Source: Rhodoferax sp. (GTDB lineage Bacteria; Pseudomonadota; Gammaproteobacteria; Burkholderiales; Burkholderiaceae_C). From it: a stretch of 64,000 nt of DNA. Position numbers and translations under genes: made by a program. The stretch covers positions 101,681 through 165,680 of the forward strand of contig NZ_JAAFHA010000004.1 in NCBI RefSeq assembly GCF_010365055.1, given 5' to 3'. Shown one piece after another: positions 37,147 through 47,039 of this stretch. The stretch's first letter is position 1. Each line of letters begins with the position of its first letter. The notes beneath the pieces were generated by a model, which did not search any database, was not told the DNA's origin, and was given only the letters and a program-made list of their open reading frames with translations.

Positions 37147-37200
37147 TGAAATCAGGCTGTAGCCCCCGTGTTAATTGGGTAAGCAGCTATCAATTTAAAT
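37147..37200 (-). repeat. Interspersed repeat, copy 5
   Basis: AAATCAGGCTGTAGCCCCCG followed by GGGTAAGCAGCTATCAATTT, the reverse orientation, in the gap between the DUF971 gene and ubiE. Confidence 0.8.
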
Positions 37201-37211
37201 TAAAGCCCGAC

Positions 37212-37625
37212 TCAATGGCTGGCACAGCTTTTCCCGGCTTTCTCGGGCATCGGCGCATCCCGATCCACGCCGGCGGCCGTGAGGCGGGCGTTGTAGTCAG
37301 CCCACAGCTTGTCCTGCTGGGAACCCAGAAAATAGAGATAGTCCCAGGAAAAGATGCCCGAGTCATGGCCATCCGAGAACGCGGGCTGGATGGCGTAGTT
37401 GCCGACCGGCTCCAGCCCGGCGAGTTCGACATCTCGCTTGCCGGTCTGCAATACCTCTTGCCCCGGCCCGTGGCCGGCCACTTCGGCCGAGGGCGAGTAC
37501 ACGCGCATCAACTCAAAGGGAAGACGAAAGCTGGCGCCATCGGAAAACGTCACCTCCAGAACCTTGGACTGGCTGTGCACCGTGATCGCCTGGGGCGTCG
37601 GCGCGCCTGCCTGCAAACCTGCCAT
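37212..37625 (-). CDS. DUF971 protein
   Basis: The 137-residue protein is a DUF971 (gamma-butyrobetaine hydroxylase-like N-terminal) single-domain protein: ITVHSQSKVLEVTFSDGASFRLPFELMRVYSPSAE, then GNYAIQPAFSDGHDSGIFSWDYLYFLG. Such proteins are linked with iron-sulfur or ubiquinone gene neighbourhoods. The ATG at 37625 is preferred. The C-terminus carries one Cys (GKSCASH). It lies between the HIT gene and ubiE on one strand. Confidence 0.85.
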   Translation of the reverse strand: MAGLQAGAPTPQAITVHSQSKVLEVTFSDGASFRLPFELMRVYSPSAEVAGHGPGQEVLQTGKRDVELAGLEPVGNYAIQPAFSDGHDSGIFSWDYLYFLGSQQDKLWADYNARLTAAGVDRDAPMPEKAGKSCASH

Positions 37626-37659
37626 ATGAACCACCTCTCTTTGAATTAGCAACTAGAAA

Positions 37660-38100
37660 CTACAAAAAACATGACACCGAAAGCGCCCGCGCTATCGCGT
37701 CGTCCACCGCGTCCAGGCGCGCGGCAAGGGCCGCCACTGCCGTCCCGTCCACCGGGCGCTGCGGCGAGCCCCACAGCGGCGCCGGAAAATGGCTGTCCCA
37801 GTCAAAGCGCGCAACCACATGCCAGTGCAGGTGCGGCACGACGTTGCCCAAGGCGGCCAGGTTGACCTTGGTGGGCTGCAGTTGCTCACGCAAGGCCTGT
37901 TCCACCGCGCACACCGCCGCCATGCACAGGGCGCGATCCTCCAGGTCAAGGTCCGACAACTCGGCCACATGCGCCGTCCAGACCACGCGGTAAAAGGCCG
38001 GGAAAGCGGCCTCCTGCGCCCGGATCACCCGGAATTTTTCAGCCTGAAACACCAACGCACCGCCAGCATCGGCACACAGGGGGCAGCTTGCGTCGTTCAT
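37660..38100 (-). CDS. HIT-family nucleotide-binding protein
   Basis: The 146-residue protein starts with a CPLC zinc-type pair and has the histidine triad HLHWHVVAR, preceded by NLAALGNVVP. Family members hydrolyse nucleotide phosphoramidates or dinucleoside polyphosphates. It starts three bases after the end of the large FAD/Fe-S gene on the same strand, so they probably share a message. Confidence 0.9.
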   Translation of the reverse strand: MNDASCPLCADAGGALVFQAEKFRVIRAQEAAFPAFYRVVWTAHVAELSDLDLEDRALCMAAVCAVEQALREQLQPTKVNLAALGNVVPHLHWHVVARFDWDSHFPAPLWGSPQRPVDGTAVAALAARLDAVDDAIARALSVSCFL

Positions 38101-38103
38101 GCC

Positions 38104-41100
38104 TTAAACCAGCACGCGTTCAATGCCGCCGTCATTGGCTTGTCTGACGTACTCAGGCATCCACGCTTTACCCAGAATCTGGTTCGCCATCTCGACCACG
38201 ATGTAGTCGGCCTCCAGCAAACCGTTGTTCAGGTCTTCGCCAAATCGGCTCAGGCCCTGCAGGCAGGCCGGGCAGGAGGTCAATATCTTCACGTTCTCTT
38301 TGGCACCCAACAGTCCCTGGGCACGCAACTGGGCCTCGCCTTTGAGAATTTCTTCTTCCTTGCGAAAGCGCACCTGCGTCGAGACATCGGGCCGGTTCAA
38401 CGCCAGCGTGCCCGACTCACCACAGCAGCGCTCCGACTGGATCACGTTGTTGCCCAACAAGGCTTTCACGGTCTTGATCGGCTCCTGCAGCTTCATCGGG
38501 CTGTGGCAGGGGTCGTGGAACAGGAAGGCCCCCGCATTGGCCAGTGTGATGCCTTTTTCCAGCAGGTATTCATGGATGTCGATGATGCGGCTGCCGGGGA
38601 AAATCTTGTCGAATTCGTAGCCCTGCAACTGGTCAAAACAGGTGCCGCAGCTCACCACCACGGTTTTGATGTCGAGGTAGTTGAGCGTGTTGGCGACGCG
38701 GTGAAACAGCACCCGGTTGTCGGTGATGATTTTCTCTGCCTTGTCAAACTCGCCGCCGCCGCGCTGCGGGTAGCCGCAGCACAGGTAGCCCGGCGGCAGC
38801 ACGGTCTGCACGCCGGCATGCCACAGCATTGCTTGCGTGGCCAGCCCGACCTGGCTGAACAGGCGTTCCGAGCCGCAACCGGGGAAATAAAACACCGCCT
38901 CGGTCTCGGCCGTGGTGGTCTGCGGGTTGCGGATGATCGGCACGTAGTCCTTGTCTTCGATGTCGAGCAAGGCGCGCGCCGTCTTCTTGGGCAGCCCACC
39001 GGGCAACTTCTTGTTGACGAAGTGAATGATCTGCTCGCGCAAAGGCGCCGTGCCCAGCGTGGCCGGTGGCGCCTTGGTCTGCGGGCGCGACAGCGTGCGC
39101 AGCATATCCGCCGCAAAGCGCTGGCCCCTGATCGCCAGTTTGGTCATGACTGCGCGCGTTAATTTGATGGTCTGCGGGTTGGTGGCGTTGAGCATGAACA
39201 TGGCCGCAGCGCCCGCTGGCCGGAAGCTTTTCTTGCCCATCTTGCGCAGCAGGTTACGCATGTTCATGGTCACGTCGCCAAAGTCGATGTTGACCGGGCA
39301 CGGCGACAGGCATTTGTGGCACACGGTGCAATGGTCGGCGACGTCTTCAAACTCCTGCCAATGCTTGATGCTCACGCCTCGGCGCGTTTGCTCTTCGTAC
39401 AAGAAGGCTTCGACCAGGAGCGAGGTCGCCAGAATCTTGTTGCGCGGGCTGTAGAGTAAATTGGCGCGCGGCACATGGGTGGCGCACACCGGCTTGCACT
39501 TGCCGCAGCGCAGGCAGTCCTTCACGCTGTCGGCAATGGCGCCAATGTCGGACTGCTGCATGATGAGCGACTCGTGCCCCATCAGGCCAAAGCTGGGGGT
39601 GTAGGCATTGCTCAGGTCCGCATGCATCAAATCAGGCTCTAGCCCCCGTCCTTCTTGCGTAAGCAGCTCTTTATTGCGTAGCAGCTTGCCCTTGTTGAAG
39701 CGCCCTTCGGGGTCGATGCGGGCCTTGTAGTCCATGAAGGGCTGCAATTCTTCGTCGCTCAGGAACTCCAGCTTGGTGATGCCAATGCCGTGCTCGCCCG
39801 AGATCACGCCGTCGAGCGAGCGCGCCAGCGCCATGATGCGTTTGACGGCCGCATGGGCGGCTTGCAGCATCTCGTAGTCGTCGCTGTTGACGGGGATGTT
39901 GGTGTGCACATTGCCGTCACCGGCGTGCATGTGCAGCGCAACCCAGACCCTGCCTTTGAGCACGCGCTGGTGAATGGTGTTGCACTCGCGCAGAATCGGC
40001 TCGAACGCCGCCCCGGAGAAGATTTGCTGCAGCGGGGCGCGCAGCTGCGTCTTCCAGCTGGCGCGCAGGCTGTGCTCCTGCAACTGCGGGAACAAGACGT
40101 CCACGTCCTGCAACCAAGTCGCCCACAGCAGGCGCACTTCGGCCAGCAGGCCCAACGCTTGCGCCACGCGATCTTCGAGCAGTTCGGCTGAGGCGACGCC
40201 ATTCGCATCGTCCTGCTTGCCCAGGGGCAGATTCCCCTGGGCAAAAAATGCCTGCAGCGCGTCACAGAGCGCCAGCTTATTGGTAAGGCTGAGCTCGATG
40301 TTGATGCGCTCGATGCCGTCGGTGTACTCGGCCATGCGCGGCAGCGGAATGACGACGTCTTCGTTGATCTTGAAGGCGTTGGTGTGGCGGCTGATGGCGG
40401 CGGTGCGCTTGCGGTCTAACCAGAACTTCTTGCGCGCCTCCGGGCTGATGGCAATAAAGCCCTCGCCATGGCGTGAGTTGGCGATGCGCACCACCTCGCT
40501 GGTGGCGCGCGCGACCGCATCGGCGTCATCACCGGCAATGTCGCCAAACAGCACCATCTTGGGCACGCCGCCACTGCTCAAGGCGGCGCCGCGCTTGCTC
40601 TTGGTGGCGTAGCCCACCGCTTTCAGGTAGCGGTCATCGAGATGCTCCAGCCCGGCCAGCAGCACGCCCGAGCGCGCCGCTTCGGCAAACATGTAGTCCT
40701 TGATTTCGACAATGCTGGGCACGGCGTCCTTGGCATTGCCAAAAAACTCCAGACACACGGTGCGGGTGTGCGTCGGCATGCGGTGCACCACCCAGCGCGC
40801 ACTGGTGATCAGGCCATCGCAGCCTTCTTTTTGAATGCCTGGCAGGCCGCTTAGAAACTTGTCGGTCACGTCCTTGCCCAGGCCTTCCTTGCGGAAGGTC
40901 TTGCCGGGAATGTCGAGCCGCTCGGTGCGGATCGGCGTCTTGCCGTCCGCCTTGAAATACTTCAACTCAAAACTGGCCAGCGCCGCGTCGTGGATCTTGC
41001 CCAGGTTGTGATTCAGACGCGTGACTTCGAGCCACTCGGCCTGCGGCGTCACCATGCGCCAGCTCGCCAGGTTGTCCAGCGAGGTGCCCCACAACACGGC

Positions 41101-42027
41101 CTTTTTGCCACCCGCGTTCATCGCGATGTTGCCGCCAATGCAGGAGGCTTCGGCCGAGGTCGGATCGACCGCAAACACGAATCCGGCGCGCTCGGCTGCC
41201 TGCGACACGCGCTGGGTTACGACCCCGGCTTCGGTCCACACCGTGGCCACGGGTTGGTCCAGGCCAGGCAGCTGCACCATCTCGACCTCGGTCATGGTTT
41301 CTAACTTTTCGGTGTTGATCACCGCGCTCTTCCAGGTCAGGGGAATCGCGCCGCCGGTGTAGCCGGTGCCACCGCCGCGCGGGACGATGGTCAGGCCCAG
41401 CTCGATACAGCCTTTGACCAGGCCCGCCATCTCGGCCTCGGTATCGGGCGTCAGCACCACAAACGGGTACTCGACGCGCCAGTCGGTGGCGTCGGTGACA
41501 TGGCTCACGCGTGACAGACCGTCAAACTTGATGTTGTCTTTGGCGGTGAGCTTGAGCAGCACCCGCTGGGTCTTGCGCCGCAGCGCTGCGGCTTCGACAA
41601 AGGAGGCGTCAAAGGCCTGCACCGCATCGCTTGCTGCCTTGAGCAGCTCGCCCACCAGGGCATCGCGCTCGGGATCATTGTGCGGCGTGCGGCGCTTTTG
41701 CACTTCATCGAGGCGATGGTGCAGCGCATTGACCAGCAGTACGCGGCGTTTCGGGTTGTCCAGCAGGTCGTCCTGCAAATAGGGGTTGCGCTGCACCACC
41801 CAGATATCGCCCAAGACCTCGTACAACATGCGCGCCGACCGGCCGGTGCGGCGCTCGTCGCGCAGGCGGTTCAACCAGTCCCAGGCCGAAGCCCCAAGCA
41901 GTCGAATGACGATTTCGCGGTCAGAAAACGAGGTGTAGTTGTAGGGAATTTCGCGAATGCGTTCCTGGCTGTGCGGCGCGCTAACGCCAGCGGGCAGCAA
42001 AGAGGTGAGCTTGAGGGGTGCGTTCAT
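38104..42027 (-). CDS. Giant FAD/4Fe-4S/CCG-domain oxidoreductase
   Basis: A 1307-residue fusion that reads like a whole D-2-hydroxyacid dehydrogenase complex in one chain. In order: an N-terminal DUF3683-type domain, an FAD-binding PCMH domain ([17 protein letters not shown]), the FAD-oxidase C-terminal domain ([28 protein letters not shown]), two 4Fe-4S motifs ([11 protein letters not shown] and [11 protein letters not shown]), and two CCG domains ([18 protein letters not shown]). D-lactate or glycolate is a plausible substrate, with electrons passing to quinone. A copy of the interspersed repeat lies in frame at about residue 790. Start ATG 42027 is preferred over 42060. Confidence 0.9.
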   Translation of the reverse strand: MNAPLKLTSLLPAGVSAPHSQERIREIPYNYTSFSDREIVIRLLGASAWDWLNRLRDERRTGRSARMLYEVLGDIWVVQRNPYLQDDLLDNPKRRVLLVNALHHRLDEVQKRRTPHNDPERDALVGELLKAASDAVQAFDASFVEAAALRRKTQRVLLKLTAKDNIKFDGLSRVSHVTDATDWRVEYPFVVLTPDTEAEMAGLVKGCIELGLTIVPRGGGTGYTGGAIPLTWKSAVINTEKLETMTEVEMVQLPGLDQPVATVWTEAGVVTQRVSQAAERAGFVFAVDPTSAEASCIGGNIAMNAGGKKAVLWGTSLDNLASWRMVTPQAEWLEVTRLNHNLGKIHDAALASFELKYFKADGKTPIRTERLDIPGKTFRKEGLGKDVTDKFLSGLPGIQKEGCDGLITSARWVVHRMPTHTRTVCLEFFGNAKDAVPSIVEIKDYMFAEAARSGVLLAGLEHLDDRYLKAVGYATKSKRGAALSSGGVPKMVLFGDIAGDDADAVARATSEVVRIANSRHGEGFIAISPEARKKFWLDRKRTAAISRHTNAFKINEDVVIPLPRMAEYTDGIERINIELSLTNKLALCDALQAFFAQGNLPLGKQDDANGVASAELLEDRVAQALGLLAEVRLLWATWLQDVDVLFPQLQEHSLRASWKTQLRAPLQQIFSGAAFEPILRECNTIHQRVLKGRVWVALHMHAGDGNVHTNIPVNSDDYEMLQAAHAAVKRIMALARSLDGVISGEHGIGITKLEFLSDEELQPFMDYKARIDPEGRFNKGKLLRNKELLTQEGRGLEPDLMHADLSNAYTPSFGLMGHESLIMQQSDIGAIADSVKDCLRCGKCKPVCATHVPRANLLYSPRNKILATSLLVEAFLYEEQTRRGVSIKHWQEFEDVADHCTVCHKCLSPCPVNIDFGDVTMNMRNLLRKMGKKSFRPAGAAAMFMLNATNPQTIKLTRAVMTKLAIRGQRFAADMLRTLSRPQTKAPPATLGTAPLREQIIHFVNKKLPGGLPKKTARALLDIEDKDYVPIIRNPQTTTAETEAVFYFPGCGSERLFSQVGLATQAMLWHAGVQTVLPPGYLCCGYPQRGGGEFDKAEKIITDNRVLFHRVANTLNYLDIKTVVVSCGTCFDQLQGYEFDKIFPGSRIIDIHEYLLEKGITLANAGAFLFHDPCHSPMKLQEPIKTVKALLGNNVIQSERCCGESGTLALNRPDVSTQVRFRKEEEILKGEAQLRAQGLLGAKENVKILTSCPACLQGLSRFGEDLNNGLLEADYIVVEMANQILGKAWMPEYVRQANDGGIERVLV
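39629..39674 (-). repeat. Interspersed repeat, copy 6, inside FAD/Fe-S gene
   Basis: AAATCAGGCTCTAGCCCCCG followed by TTGCGTAAGCAGCTCTTTAT. It encodes the linker residues [14 protein letters not shown] between the flavin and iron-sulfur parts without interrupting the frame. Confidence 0.75.
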
Positions 42028-42182
42028 CGGTTTCTTGTGATTACAGCCCTTTTGCGGCAACCCTGCACAAAAGACAGGCGCGCCCGGGCTGGGCAGGCGA
42101 TGTTACCGCAGCGCACATGCACCTACCGCCGTGGTGGACACCTCTATGATGCATGGCGGCACAACCCACGGAGCGCAAAATC

Positions 42183-42971
42183 ATGCCCCATCCTGTCAAG
42201 CCCTGGCCCTACCCGCGCTGGATCGCACACCGCGGCGCGGGCCAGCTGGCACCCGAAAACACGCTGGCGGCGTTTCGGGTGGGCGCCAGCCACGGTTACC
42301 GCATGTTCGAGTGCGACGTCAAGCTGAGCCTGGACGGCGTACCCTTCCTGCTGCACGACGACACCTTGGTGCGCACCAGCAACGCCCAAGAGCAGTTGGG
42401 CGCCGGGCTCAGTACCGTGGGCGGTGACCACCCCTGGGCCACGCTGTCGCAGTTGGACGCGGGCAGCTGGCATTCACGCGCCTTTGCCGGCGAGCCGCTC
42501 GCCAGCCTGGCTGCGGTTGCCCGCTTTTGCCGGGCGAACGCCTATTTTGTCAATCTGGAGATCAAACCCACACCCGGGCTGGAGCGCCAGACCGGCCAGG
42601 TGGTGGCCGAGCATGCGGCCCGGCTCTGGGCTGACGCTGGTGTGCCCCCGCTGCTTAGCTCCTTTGATGTGCCGGCGCTTGAAGCCGCCCAGGGCGCTCA
42701 GCCGCAACTGCCGCGCGCGCTCTTGCTCGATGCGTTGTGGAGCGGTTGGCTGGAGGCGGCCCGCTCGCTGGACTGCGTCGCCATTGTCTGCGACCAACTG
42801 CTCTGGGACCCCTCCACGGTGGCGCAAGCGCGCGGTGCCGCCATGCGTACCCTGAGCTACACCGTGAACGAGCCGGCCCAGGCGCAGCGTTTGATCGACT
42901 TGGGGATCGACGGCCTGATCACCGACCGCATCGACTGCTTTGCCCCGGCGCGCCAGCCGCCCGCCAACTAA
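42183..42971 (+). CDS. ugpQ: Glycerophosphodiester phosphodiesterase
   Basis: A cytoplasmic GDPD-family enzyme of 262 residues that releases glycerol 3-phosphate from deacylated phospholipids. It has WIAHRGAGQLAPENTLAAF, the acid pair in FECDVKLSLDGVPFLLHDDTL, and the closing VNEPAQAQRLIDLGIDGLITD. No signal peptide is present, so the cytoplasmic UgpQ type fits. The ATG at 42183 is preferred; an upstream frame adds ten residues. It overlaps the convergent membrane-protein gene by four bases. Confidence 0.93.
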   Translation: MPHPVKPWPYPRWIAHRGAGQLAPENTLAAFRVGASHGYRMFECDVKLSLDGVPFLLHDDTLVRTSNAQEQLGAGLSTVGGDHPWATLSQLDAGSWHSRAFAGEPLASLAAVARFCRANAYFVNLEIKPTPGLERQTGQVVAEHAARLWADAGVPPLLSSFDVPALEAAQGAQPQLPRALLLDALWSGWLEAARSLDCVAIVCDQLLWDPSTVAQARGAAMRTLSYTVNEPAQAQRLIDLGIDGLITDRIDCFAPARQPPAN

Positions 42972-43246
42972 TTGAGCCAGGCGCGGCGCATCAGCCACTG
43001 GCTGGTGGCGCCAGCCAGCGCCATGGCGAGGTAGGTGAGCATCTTGCCGTCATCACCAAATACCATCAAGCCAAGCACCAGCACGGACACAGACGCAGCA
43101 AAATTAATAGCTGCCTGCGCATACAGGGAGCGGGCTAACGTTCGTTTTTTCATAAATAACCGCGCCAGAATCGGCAGCAGCAGTGCCAGCCACAGGGCCG
43201 GCGCGATGAAATTGAACAGGTGATTCAGAATAGCAAGCGGGTCCAT
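42968..43246 (-). CDS. Small membrane protein, unknown
   Basis: A protein of about 92 residues with an N-terminal hydrophobic helix (FNFIAPALWLALLLPILARLF), a second helix (SVSVLVLGLMVF) and a third near the C-terminus. No family is recognised, though such small three-helix proteins beside hemA occur in related genomes. The stretch RSLYAQAAINF is encoded by a copy of the interspersed repeat. The start could be 43246 (used here), or 43285; neither has a clear ribosome site. Divergent from hemA. Confidence 0.6.
   Translation of the reverse strand: MDPLAILNHLFNFIAPALWLALLLPILARLFMKKRTLARSLYAQAAINFAASVSVLVLGLMVFGDDGKMLTYLAMALAGATSQWLMRRAWLN
43100..43140 (+). repeat. Interspersed repeat, copy 7, inside membrane-protein gene
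   Basis: AAAATTAATAGCTGCCTGCGC followed by GAGCGGGCTAACG matches the consensus within the open frame of the small membrane protein. Confidence 0.65.
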
Positions 43247-43317
43247 CAATAAGGGGGTCCAGGGCCATGAAAAGGGGGGTGGCATGTGTCGGCGCCCGAT
43301 GATTTTATAATTCAATC

Positions 43318-44577
43318 ATGGCAGTCTGGACCTTGGGCATCAATCACACGACCGCGCCGCTCGATCTGCGCGGTCGTTTCGCGTTCGCGCTCGATCAGGT
43401 CGAGCCCACTTTGTGCGCTTTGCGCTCGTCCATGTCGCGCCAGCCCGAGGCGGCGCTGATCTCCACCTGCAACCGCACCGAGATCTACTGCGCCGGTGAC
43501 AAACCCGAGCTGGAGCACACGCTGGACTGGCTGGCCCAGACCGGCGGTGTCTCGTCCACCCTGCTGCGCAGCCACTCCTACACGCTGCAAGACGATCTGG
43601 CGGCACGCCACGCCTTTCGCGTCGCCAGTGGCCTGGACTCGATGGTGCTCGGTGAGACGCAGATTCTGGGTCAGATCAAGAACGCGGTGCGCGCGGCCGA
43701 AGCTGCCGGTGCGCTCGGCAACACGCTGAGCCAGCTGTTCCAGCGCTCCTTTGCTGTGGCCAAAGAGGTGCGCAGTTCGACCGAGATCGGCGCGCACTCC
43801 ATCAGCATGGCCGCCGCCGCCGTGCGACTGGCCGGGCAGTTGTTTGAAGACCTGAGCCAGGTGAAGATTCTGTTTGTGGGCGCGGGCGAGATGATCGAGC
43901 TGTGCGCGACCCACTTTGCTGCCAAAAACCCCAAGTCCATCGCCATTGCCAACCGCTCGCTGGAAAACGGCGAAAAGCTGGCGCGCCGCTTTGGGGCGGA
44001 GGTCATGCGCCTGGCCGACTTGCCGGACCGGCTGCATGAATTTGACGCGGTGGTGAGCTGCACCGCCAGCACGCTGCCCATCATTGGCCTGGGCGCGGTG
44101 GAGCGGGCGTTGAAGAAGCGCAAACGCCGCCCGATGTTCATGGTCGACCTGGCCGTGCCGCGCGACATCGAGCTTGAAGTCAAGGCGCTGGAAGACGTCT
44201 ACCTCTACACCGTGGACGACCTGGCCGGCGTGGTGCAGACCGCGCAGGCCAGCCGCCAAGCCGCGGTGGCGCAGGCTGAAGCGATCGTGGACGCCGGCGT
44301 GCTGAGCTTCATGCACTGGGTCGATCAGCGTGGCTCGGTGCCTTTGATCCAACAACTCAACGCCCAGGCCGACGAATGGCGCACGGCGGAGCTGGCACGC
44401 GCGCGCAAGCTGCTGGCCAAGGGCGAAGACGTCGACGCGGTGCTGGAGGCGCTCTCCAAAGGCCTGACACAAAAGATGCTGCACGGCGCAATGGCCGAGC
44501 TGCGCGCCAGCGACGCTACAGCGCGCGAGCGCGCCAGCGCCGCGATCCAGCACTTTTTCTTGCGCAAAGAGCGGTAA
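43318..44577 (+). CDS. hemA: Glutamyl-tRNA reductase
   Basis: HemA reduces glutamyl-tRNA to glutamate-1-semialdehyde, the first committed step of tetrapyrrole synthesis. The 419-residue protein starts [19 protein letters not shown], carries the catalytic Cys in [10 protein letters not shown], the [15 protein letters not shown] stretch, and the NADPH-binding domain with [12 protein letters not shown], then [10 protein letters not shown] and a C-terminal helical dimerisation part. It heads the hemA-prfA-prmC series. Confidence 0.97.
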   Translation: MAVWTLGINHTTAPLDLRGRFAFALDQVEPTLCALRSSMSRQPEAALISTCNRTEIYCAGDKPELEHTLDWLAQTGGVSSTLLRSHSYTLQDDLAARHAFRVASGLDSMVLGETQILGQIKNAVRAAEAAGALGNTLSQLFQRSFAVAKEVRSSTEIGAHSISMAAAAVRLAGQLFEDLSQVKILFVGAGEMIELCATHFAAKNPKSIAIANRSLENGEKLARRFGAEVMRLADLPDRLHEFDAVVSCTASTLPIIGLGAVERALKKRKRRPMFMVDLAVPRDIELEVKALEDVYLYTVDDLAGVVQTAQASRQAAVAQAEAIVDAGVLSFMHWVDQRGSVPLIQQLNAQADEWRTAELARARKLLAKGEDVDAVLEALSKGLTQKMLHGAMAELRASDATARERASAAIQHFFLRKER

Positions 44578-44844
44578 AAAGTATGAGCCCCACGCTTGTC
44601 ACTTCGTGTACTGCGCTGCCCCCCGGGGGGGCCGCTTCGCCTTGGGGCGCCCCGGCGGCGAAGCACGCCTGCGCCCAGCGTTAGCGACGCTCATCCGCAC
44701 ACCCGCCAGCCCTTCGACAAGCTCAGGGCGAACGGGAATTTTTCTCTCCCGGATATGAACCGTTCTGGCTGAGCCAAGCCAAGCCAAGCCAAGCCCGCAC
44801 CCTTGCACCTTCGCACCCTTGCCGAGCCACCTTTTGATCACCCC
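44578..44844. repeat. Repeat-rich gap between hemA and prfA
   Basis: Three repeat types share this 267-base gap. At about 44619-44670 lies a GC-rich palindromic element with arms GCTTCGCC and GGCGAAGC around GGGGCGCCCC, of the sort widespread in Burkholderiales. At 44711-44735 lies the widely distributed CCTTCGACAAGCTCAGGGCG sequence. At 44772-44796 the pentamer AGCCA is repeated five times. No gene is present. The first element may also end hemA transcription. Confidence 0.65.
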
Positions 44845-45969
44845 ATGAAAACCTTTCTTCGCCAACAACTCGCCCGCTACACCGACCGCCTCGGTGAGCT
44901 TGAATTCCTGCTGTCACGCGAAGACATCATGCGCGACATGAAGCAGTTCCTGCTGCTGTCCCGCGAGCACACCGAGGTCTTGGCCGTGGCCGGGCGCTGG
45001 GCCCGCTACCAGCAATGCGAGGCCGACCTGAGCGGCGCCCAGGAACTGCTGCGCAGCTCTGGCGCCGAGCCCGAGATGGCGGCGATGGCGCAAGAAGAGA
45101 TCGACAGCGCCAGCTCTGAGCTGCAAAAACTCGAAGGCGAGCTGCAGCGCATGCTGTTGCCCAAAGACCCGGACGACGCGCGCAACGCCTTTGTCGAAAT
45201 CCGCGCCGGCACCGGCGGTGACGAATCGGCCCTGTTTGCGGCGGATCTGCTGCGCATGTACACGCGCTACTGCGAGCGCCGCGGCTGGAAGGCCCAGATC
45301 ATCAGCGAGTCGCTCAGCGAACTGGGCGGCTACAAGGAAGTGGTGCTCAAGATCGACGGCCAAGACGGCAATTCGTCTGGTGGCTCAGGCGTCTACGGCG
45401 CGCTCAAGTTCGAGTCCGGCGGCCACCGCGTGCAGCGCGTGCCCGTCACCGAGACGCAAGGCCGCATTCACACCAGCGCCTGCACCGTGGCGGTGCTGGC
45501 CGAGCCCGACGAAGCGGTGGCGATCCAGATCAACCCGGCCGACCTGCGCATCGACACCTACCGCGCCAGCGGTGCCGGCGGCCAGCACATCAACAAGACC
45601 GACTCGGCCGTGCGCATCACCCACCTGCCCACCGGCATCGTGGCCGAGTGCCAGGACGGGCGCAGCCAGCACAGCAACAAGGCGCAAGCGCTCAAGGTGC
45701 TGACCGCCCGCATCCATGAAAAAGACCGCAGCGAGCGGGCGGCCAAAGACGCGGCCGAGCGCAAGGGGCTGATTGGCAGCGGTGACCGCAGCGACCGCAT
45801 CCGCACCTACAACTTCCCGCAGGGGCGCTTGAGCGACCACCGCATCAACCTGACGCTGTACAAGCTGCTGGGCATCATGGAAGGCGATCTGGACGACGTG
45901 GTGCAGGCGCTGCAGGCCTATGAGGCCGCGCAGCAGCTGGCGGCGCTCGAAGTGGGCGCCGGTGGCTGA
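44845..45969 (+). CDS. prfA: Peptide chain release factor 1
   Basis: RF1 ends translation at UAG and UAA. The 374-residue protein has the GGQ motif at 245-247 ([16 protein letters not shown]), methylated by PrmC, and the codon-reading PxT motif as PVT in [17 protein letters not shown], before residue 200. Length is slightly over the usual 360 because of a few extra N-terminal residues. The ATG at 44845 fits the family start. The prmC gene follows after a repeat copy. Confidence 0.96.
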   Translation: MKTFLRQQLARYTDRLGELEFLLSREDIMRDMKQFLLLSREHTEVLAVAGRWARYQQCEADLSGAQELLRSSGAEPEMAAMAQEEIDSASSELQKLEGELQRMLLPKDPDDARNAFVEIRAGTGGDESALFAADLLRMYTRYCERRGWKAQIISESLSELGGYKEVVLKIDGQDGNSSGGSGVYGALKFESGGHRVQRVPVTETQGRIHTSACTVAVLAEPDEAVAIQINPADLRIDTYRASGAGGQHINKTDSAVRITHLPTGIVAECQDGRSQHSNKAQALKVLTARIHEKDRSERAAKDAAERKGLIGSGDRSDRIRTYNFPQGRLSDHRINLTLYKLLGIMEGDLDDVVQALQAYEAAQQLAALEVGAGG

Positions 45970-45987
45970 TTTGGTCATTTTTTTGAA

Positions 45988-46035
45988 TAAAATTGACCTC
46001 TAGCCCACGTGTACTATGACTATAGTGCTCTTATT
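45988..46035 (-). repeat. Interspersed repeat, copy 8
   Basis: AAAATTGACCTCTAGCCCACG followed by a diverged right half, in the gap between prfA and prmC. Confidence 0.6.
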
Positions 46036-46056
46036 TTTGACAAATGTAGACACCCG

Positions 46057-46926
46057 ATGGACGCACTGACCGTCGCGCAAGCCCTGCGCCAGGCCCAAGC
46101 TCGGGGCCTGGAGCGGCTTGACGCGCAGTTGCTCCTGCTGCACGCGCTCGGCAAGTCGGCGCAGGAGCGCGCGTGGTTGCTGGCGCACGACACGGACGAA
46201 CTACAGACAGCGGTGCAAGCCGCGCTGGACGCCGCTGTGCAGCGCCGCGCCGGCGGCGAGCCACTGGCCTATATCACCGGCCACCAAGAGTTTTTCAGCC
46301 TGGAGCTGCGGGTGGACAAGCGTGTGCTGGTGCCGCGGCCCGACACCGAAACGCTGGTGGATTGGGCGCTGGCGGTTCTGCAGGCGGCATCGATTCAAAC
46401 GGCGCTGGCCCAAGCCCCCAGCCTGCGCGCGCTTGATCTGGGCACCGGCAGCGGCGCCATCGCGCTGGCACTCAAAGCGGCCCGGCCTGCGCTGGACGTG
46501 AGCGCGATTGACTTCAGCTTTGACGCGCTCGCCGTGGCGCAGGCCAACGCCCAGCGCCTCGGACTGGCGCTGCGGTTCCATCAGGGCAGCTGGTTGGCCG
46601 CCTTGGCGCAGCCCTCGGCCCGCTTTGACCTGATCGTCTCGAACCCGCCCTACATTGCCTCGCAGGACGCGCATTTGGCCGCCCTGACTCACGAGCCGCT
46701 GCAGGCCCTGACCAGTGGCGCCGATGGCCTTGATGACATTCGCCAGATCATCAGCCAGGCCCCGGCCCATTTGCGCCCCGGTGGCTGGCTGCTGCTGGAG
46801 CACGGCTACGACCAGGCCGCCAAGGTGCGCGACTTGCTATTGGCGGCGGGTTTCAAGGACGTGCAATCGCGGCGCGATTTGAACGGCATCGAGCGCTGCA
46901 GCGGTGGCCGTTCACGCCCCGCCTGA
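46057..46926 (+). CDS. prmC: Release factor glutamine methyltransferase
   Basis: PrmC methylates the glutamine of the GGQ motif of release factors. The 289-residue protein has a helical N-terminal domain with GEPLAYITGHQEFFSLELRV, the SAM site LDLGTGSGAIALAL and the catalytic NPPY in LIVSNPPYIAS. Start ATG 46057 is chosen over an upstream frame that runs through the repeat. It follows its substrate gene prfA, the normal pairing. Confidence 0.95.
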   Translation: MDALTVAQALRQAQARGLERLDAQLLLLHALGKSAQERAWLLAHDTDELQTAVQAALDAAVQRRAGGEPLAYITGHQEFFSLELRVDKRVLVPRPDTETLVDWALAVLQAASIQTALAQAPSLRALDLGTGSGAIALALKAARPALDVSAIDFSFDALAVAQANAQRLGLALRFHQGSWLAALAQPSARFDLIVSNPPYIASQDAHLAALTHEPLQALTSGADGLDDIRQIISQAPAHLRPGGWLLLEHGYDQAAKVRDLLLAAGFKDVQSRRDLNGIERCSGGRSRPA

Positions 46927-47039
46927 TCGCCGGGCCACCAAGCGCTTCTTGACGCGTGAGCCCCGCGCGGCCCGGCTGCTATGCTGGCACTGAACCCGCG
47001 CACGCCAACCTTGACCGCAACACTCGATTGAAATCCTTC

